Below are positions 58,786-64,000 of a DNA stretch of 64,000 nt, in pieces (position 1 is the first letter of the stretch; every line of letters starts with the position of its first letter). A model generated the notes under the pieces. That model saw only the letters and a program-made list of their open reading frames with translations, searched no databases and was not told the origin of the DNA. Origin of the DNA: Larix kaempferi (taxonomy: Eukaryota > Streptophyta > Pinopsida > Pinales > Pinaceae); contig BSBM01000637.1 of assembly GCA_027924585.1 (NCBI GenBank), forward strand, positions 4,836,001 through 4,900,000, read 5' to 3'. The translations under genes and the position numbers were made by a program.

Positions 58786-59611
58786 ATGTTAGACACCAAA
58801 CAAACTTGGCCTTAGATGCCTATAATGAGACTAAATATAAGAAAACCAAAATAGAAATTGAATTGAAGCAGCAGCCTGTAAAATTAGTCACAACAGATCT
58901 AATGAACAAGTAAATCAATCACAACAGATGAACATAGAAAATATGGTGTAAAACTGTGCAAAACATGCATCAGTGCTCAATATCCCAGTAAGGGTGAATG
59001 ATTACAATAGAATACAGTAACAATGACTAAGCAATTCGAATTGCCTAAGGAGGTCATTCGAATCACTGAATGGAGTAGCTTGACTCCAACTAGGAGTCCT
59101 CATCATCAATCAGTGGTGGTCATCAATGCACAAGAACTAGTCATCCAGGTGTCAATCTGAGTCTAACTGAGTGTAACATGTGTAACGGAAGTGTGTAGCA
59201 CTGATATAGGGAAGTGGGCTCAGTGAAGGGCGCATGGGAGGCTAACTAAAGTCAAAACAAGTCATCTAGTCAATATGGAGGTCCAACGGAGTGAAACAGT
59301 TACTCGAGAGTGAAACTAGCCTCAAATCAGGGAGAATCGGAGCTAACTGAGTGTAACTGAAGTGGAACTACAGTGGTAGGTGAAAAAGTGCTCCCTTCTC
59401 TGGAAGTAGGTGAGAAGTGGGCGCCTTCATGACTAGGAGGGATAAAGAACTGATGTAAGAAGCTCCCGGGTGCTAGAATAAGGTGGCTAAGGTGCTAGAG
59501 GCATCAACCTGGTGACTGGGATGCATGCAAAGTGCATGCAAACCCTAGAATTTGCATGCAAACCCTAATTGCATGCAAGATCCTGAAAAAGATGATGTGG
59601 ATATCCGAACA
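58786..59611 (-). repeat. 3' LTR of copia element 2 (left border approximate)
   Basis: On the minus strand it begins TGTTCGGATATCCACATC at 59611 after the polypurine tract GAGGGGGGG (59612-59619). It shares words with the LTR of copia 1. The left border near 58786 is a guess from a TG. Confidence 0.5.
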
Positions 59612-59784
59612 CCCCCCCTCAAGCTAGACTATGATGTGCAAAAAATAATGTGGGGCCCTGGTAACTAAGACCAGTGGTCACCCCAATACAATAATCCAAA
59701 AAATGTTGAAAATAAACTAAGTGAGGAAAGAGGGAAAACCCAGTGGGAAGAAAGCCCCCCCTCAAGCTAAAGCATAATAATGGA

Positions 59785-60906
59785 TCAATCTGTCTCCACC
59801 ATGATGGAACTCACCCCCAACAGTGAACAGAGGTAAGAGAACTTCTTCTCAGTGAAGCTCTTGGTGAAGATGTTTGCATTTTGCTCATCAGTAGGGCAAT
59901 ATTGCAGAATGATGGTGCGATCATGCACCAACTGTCGAATGTAATGCATATGAATCTCAATGTGTTTGGTCCTCTGCCGCTGAACTGGATCTGTGGAGAT
60001 ATTGATAGCACTTTGATTGTCACAAAATAGGACATTCAAAGTAGTGCCACCAAAACCAAACTCGGAAAGAATACCCTGCAAACAAACTGCCTGAATGTAG
60101 GCATTGATTGCCCCTCGATACTTTGCCTCTACTGAAGAAAGTGCAATGGCTGCCTGCTTTTTGCTGGACCAGAACATAGCACCATGACCAATCATGAAAA
60201 CATAACCAGAAGTGGACTTCCGATCAATGCTATCACCTGCCCAATCTGAATCAGTAAAACCAATGAAATCAAGTTCAGAATCTGCAGCATAATGTATGCC
60301 AAAATGTCTCGTACCTTGCACATAATGCAAGATCTGCTTGGCTGCTTGCCAATGAAGCTCATGGGGCTGCTGCATATACCTTGACATGGAACTCACGACA
60401 TATGAAATATCAGGCCTTGAGTGTGTCAAATAAAGTAGTGAACCAATCAACTGTCGATACATACTGCAATCTGCAAGCGGTGTAGAGTCTCCCTCCTCAA
60501 GACTGATTCTTGGGAAGAATGGGAATGGGGATGCCTTACATTCAGCCATATTAAACTTCAATAACAGGTCGAAAGCATATTTTTGCTGAGATATAGTGAT
60601 CCCATCAAAATTTTGAGCTATCTCCAAGCCCAAAAAGTGACTCAGCAAGCCCAAATCGCTCATGTCAAAAGCTAGATTTAAGGCCGTTTTTAGCTTGTTT
60701 ATTGAAGTAAGAGTGCTAAAAGTAATGAGAAGCTCATCAACATAAAGTACAATAACCAACAAATTACCTTTAACTCGCTGAAGATACACATTCGGATCAG
60801 ATTTGCATCTTTGGAAATTCTGAGAAAGAAGGAAGGAGTCCATCTTTGCGTACCAAGCTCTTGGGGCCTGTTTTAACCCATACAAAGATTTCTTCAATCT
60901 GCAAGC
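59785..60906 (-). pseudogene. pol: copia RT C-terminus and RNase H (element 2), 5'-truncated
   Basis: 374 codons without a stop, from CRLKKSLYGLKQAPRAWY to SIMVETD. RT palm motif reads YVDE instead of YVDD. RNase H follows with FTDSDWAGD, KSTSGYVF, SSVEAKYRGA and FCDNQSAI. The ORF extends to 61005, but codons before 60906 belong to element G, whose LTR starts at 60907. Related gag would be upstream but is not visible here. Confidence 0.85.
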
Positions 60907-62422
60907 TGTTGGAGCATAGGCCACAGCTATGGAAAAGCTGCCAAATTTTGGGGAAAAAGCACTAAGTCTTGAAGGAAAAGTGCTAATTTTGAGGAAAAGC
61001 ACCATTCTTGGGCAGAAATGAACAGTGCGTGGTACGGCGCCAGATGGACGAGCTCACCACAGATTGCGGGCTGGAAATCACAGAGCTCACGTGCACATCA
61101 AAGGAAAGAGTAAATAAGGTGGCTGAGTAGAAAGCTCAACCACCACAATAAATGAAGCGACGGAAGAGGGCTCAGCTACCCTCATTAAGGAAAAGTACAG
61201 GAGTTATGGTTGCTCGGACCAAGGAAGAGCAACGGGACGAAGCATTGAAGACGAAGGACAAGGAGCAAAGAACGATGAAGCGGCGCCCATACCCGCGATC
61301 TGCGCTAGAAATCGCAGAGTCTGTAGGAAGCTGCAACGTGACTGCAAGAGGCACCTACAATACACCTAGCCGTGTCAGTGGTTAGGGTTTTTCGGGATCA
61401 CTGTTGGGAAAGGCCCACAGTTTTGTAAAGGTGCGACCCTCAGGGCCACCTATATATATGTGTAATTATAAAAGGGAAAAGGGTTGGTTGGTGGGTTGGT
61501 TGGCTGGTTAGATAGTTGATAGCCACTGAGTCACTTGTATTGCTGTGTCTTGTAAAGCTGTTAATGAGCATTTTGTGCATATAAGAAGGCCGCGATCTCG
61601 TAGGAGACCGCTTGGCGTAAAGGCCATTGTATGTATCGATCAGTCGCAAGAGGACTAAGGGGAATGTAATTGTATGTCTTTGTCATTGTAATACCTGTAG
61701 AAGAAGAGAATAGATCTAAGAAGGGCGCCCAGCTGTGTGCGTGGAGTTTCCCAGAATGATCTAAGGCTGCAGCTGTGTGCGTAGCAGAACTGTGTTGCCC
61801 CATCTAAAGATAATATAAAACAGTCATGTGGATGTGGCTTCCCTCCTGGAGGTGAACTACATAATTCTGGTTGTTGTGATGATGCTTTATGAGATTGCAT
61901 TTCTTTGCTTTACTGTCTATGTTTCCATGAATGTTTCGCTATCTTTATGAATGAGTATGTAGAGTAAATCCTCGAAGCTCCCTTAGAAGTGTACTTGTGC
62001 ATTGTTGAAGGAGTCTGTGAGAACACTATCGTCGCAGCGCTTAAGGTGTGTGCTGTTGCACCGTGGCGCAAGGGAAAAGACGATACATAGTGTATCGGAC
62101 GTAGCAGGTAAACGCCTCATGCGCAGGCGAGGAGCCACCGCGCAGTGAGGCTGGGAAGAGTGAGTTCCCGCGCTGTAGCACTGCGAGACCTGTGGAAGAG
62201 TAAGACGCTCTGCTCTGGGGTTACCTGCAAGACGGTAAGGGAGAAGACTGTAGTCTCCACACCTCCTAGGTTAAGGAAACTTGATTCCTTAGCCCCCCCA
62301 TAGCCACTTCGGGTGAGACTTTGGGCTGCTGCGCAGCTCGTTGCCGAGAGGGCCAGTGCACCAAAGGGGTGTTTGTTGCTGCGCATCCTGAAAACCTGGG
62401 TCTGTCCAGAACGCAGCCAACA
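60907..62422 (+). repeat. 5' LTR of gypsy-type element G
   Basis: Starts TGTTGG at the break in the copia RT and ends CCAACA at 62422, a perfect six-base terminal inverted repeat; an 80-bp duplicate of the end makes 62502 an alternative. TATATATA at 61451-61458 is a likely promoter. Short ORFs on both strands inside it are not conserved with anything here. Confidence 0.65.
61451..61458 (+). promoter_or_regulatory. TATA box in G LTR
   Basis: CCTATATATATGTG about 545 bp into the LTR. Confidence 0.45.
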
Positions 62423-62424
62423 AA

Positions 62425-62520
62425 TGGTTCCGTTGCCTTGAGACTTGTTATGTCGGCGATGTGTGAGATTGATGCGAAACCTAGAGAAAAAGGGAACCAA
62501 CAAATGGTTCCGTTGCCGGC
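62425..62520 (+). other. duplicated primer binding site of G
   Basis: CCAACAAATGGTTCCGTTGCC occurs at 62417 and again exactly 80 bp later at 62497. The second copy continues GG and agrees better with a Glu-tRNA type site (TGGCTCCGTTGCCGG, one mismatch plus). Either may be the working site. Confidence 0.55.
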
Positions 62521-62544
62521 TTTAACCCTATTATTTTGAAGGCA

Positions 62545-64000
62545 ATGTGGTGCTAGAATCCTACAGCTAAAGAAATTCAAGACTGGTTTGATTCAAAGGC
62601 TAGAGAGTTTGCTGAACGTGAAAATAGAAGCCTTAGGCTTCAGACAGAGGACTGGTTGCAGAAGCATATTTATACTGACCTTCACGAAATCTTCTTTGTA
62701 ACATTTGCAATCGAGTTGCATGAGTGGGTATCCAAGCTAGCACATACTGGACCCACTGTGCATGTTAATCGAACTATCGTTTGGACGCCTGAGCTGGTTA
62801 GCACTGTGAAGCGGGTAGATAATCCTGTGTCTCGCGTAGTAGACTTTTGGTTGAACAGTCTGCTGGAAGGTTTCATCACTGAGTTTGCAGTAGATACGAG
62901 AAAGAGCTTCAGCGAGGCTGAGAGGAGCTTCTTCAAAGCATATAGGGGTAAGTTCTTAAATTCTCTGAACTTGTGGATTAAAATGCTCTTATATGAAAAA
63001 GGAAAACTAGGCATAGCTTCTGATGAATAGCATAGACAAGTAATGTCTGCAGATTCTGATAGTGATCTTGAAGTTATTGGTTGCACTCGTAGCGAAAAAT
63101 GGTATAAAGTAGGCCTCGACCAGCATTCTTTTGAGTCTATCCCAGAAGATAGTCGAGCTCGTAGAGCGAGCCATATAGAGAGGCAAGGGAGTGCTCATAT
63201 CCCTTATCACCCTTTTACACCGCAAAAGCCAGACGGGGCTCAGCATAACCCCACAGTAACACCCTCTAGTAGCCTGCACGGTACTTCTAGTACCTCAGCC
63301 CCACCTTTGTTTAACCATCCCGGAGGCAGTGCCACAGCACCTCCACATCAACGTAGCGCAAGAAGGATGGGTGATGACATGAAGCTACCAACCTTTAGAG
63401 GAACAGGGCTAGAAGACCCTGAACAACACTGGTTCCTATGTGAAGCCATTTGGACGATTAAGCAAATTAATGATGATGATGTTAAGCTGGATCAGTTAGC
63501 AACAAAACTAAGAGAGAGAGCCTTAACCTGGTTTATGAAATACTCAGTAGCACAGAATAGGATGCTTGCTGATGTAAGAAGTGCTATGATTAAGGAATTC
63601 AAGAAACCTAAATCAGAATCAGAGTGCATAACAGAACTCAAAGATATAAAACAGTTACCTACAGAATCAGTATGGGACTTTGACCAGAAGTTCAAAGCCT
63701 TGATAGATCAAGTAAGCTTTGAGTTTGCACCGCAGCAACATAAGGAATGGTTCATTGCTACGCTGCTTCCTCATATTAGACTTCCTCTTATGCAACAGAA
63801 TCTCACTACCCAAGAACAAGCTCTAGATATGGCTATGAAACTAGAAGCTTCACCAATTGTTGGAACAAGCAACGATGTTGCGCAGTTGCAGAACCAAATA
63901 GAAAACCTAACCTTGCAAGTGCATGATATTAAGAAAGGAAAGGACGTCAAAGAAGAAATTTGGTGTACAAAGTGTAGAGCACAAGGACATTCAAAGGACC
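62545..64000 (+). pseudogene. gag: gag of gypsy-type element G, runs off the window
   Basis: One frame from ATG 62545 to the window end, with TAG at 62554-62556 and TAG at 63028-63030. An N-terminal helical part (to 63030) is followed by a linker and, from about 63365, a Retrotrans_gag domain (MKLPTFRGTGLEDPEQHWF, ALTWFMKYSV, FDQKFKALIDQV). A CX2CX4H zinc-knuckle start (CTKCRAQGH) is at about 63964. From ATG 63043 it is open for 319 codons, so two ORFs are an alternative to one broken ORF. It would form the particle of G. Confidence 0.78.

Noticed and set aside
60907-61005. N-terminal extension of the copia RT ORF
   Set aside because: The first 33 codons belong to the LTR of element G; the RT-like sequence starts at 60906.
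62117-62580. minus-strand ORFs of 104 and 128 codons
   Set aside because: They overlap each other, the LTR end and the duplicated primer site of G; chance frames in GC-richer DNA.
1-64000. ordinary host gene in this window
   Set aside because: Every longer coding-like region is explained by a retroelement or carried within one; 55127-58785 has only short unconserved ORFs.

Overview
The window is land-plant nuclear DNA made almost entirely of nested, mostly broken LTR retrotransposons. I see no host gene I would defend. The plant origin follows from the families present: Ty3/gypsy elements with a second, plant/archaeal-type RNase H (Tat/Ogre-like), Ty1/copia elements with initiator-Met-like primer sites, and a captured plant-mobile-domain gene. 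The density and size of the elements suggest a large, repeat-rich genome; I cannot name the species.

Layout. (1) 1-7135 is the 3' half of a Tat-like element, here called P, ending in a 3' LTR at 6169-7135 and inserted into the gag of a minus-strand copia element (7136-9337). (2) About 9540-12300 is the 3' remnant of another, older Tat-like element, H. (3) 12704-31537 is element D, a gag-only LTR element with 3.6-kb LTRs and a CTTTC target duplication; its 5' LTR is split by element A (12811-21038), a small Tat-like element with an intact 514-codon nucleocapsid-protease ORF and no reverse transcriptase. (4) 33507-49115 is element B, a complete 15.6-kb Tat-like element with a CTGAT target duplication. 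(5) D and B both sit in the same older minus-strand LTR element, F, whose 5' LTR is 49615-51693; its reading frame can be followed across both insertion points. (6) 51694-58785 holds a decayed gag element (I), a MITE-like insert and AT-rich DNA without recognisable genes. (7) 58786-64000 holds a truncated minus-strand copia pol, interrupted at 60907 by the LTR and gag of a further gypsy-type element (G) that runs off the window.

The Tat-like family (P, B, A, H) is the interesting part. B reads 5' LTR, Arg-type primer site, a leader block almost identical in A, one gag-pro-RT-RNaseH-integrase frame, a separate second RNase H ORF downstream of integrase, an antisense plant-mobile-domain gene with apparent introns, an array of interleaved inverted repeats that read as tandem H-type pseudoknots, about 1 kb of conserved 3' UTR, then polypurine tract and 3' LTR. 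A has lost capsid, RT, integrase and the antisense gene but keeps the primer site, the leader block, a greatly expanded pseudoknot array and the 3' end. That is the set of sequences expected if these are the cis-acting parts and A is mobilised by a B-like partner.

Ages from LTR comparison by eye: A is youngest (218 of 218 shared LTR bases identical), then B (about 19 substitutions in 988 bp), then D (clearly more diverged), then F. No searches or folding programs were run.
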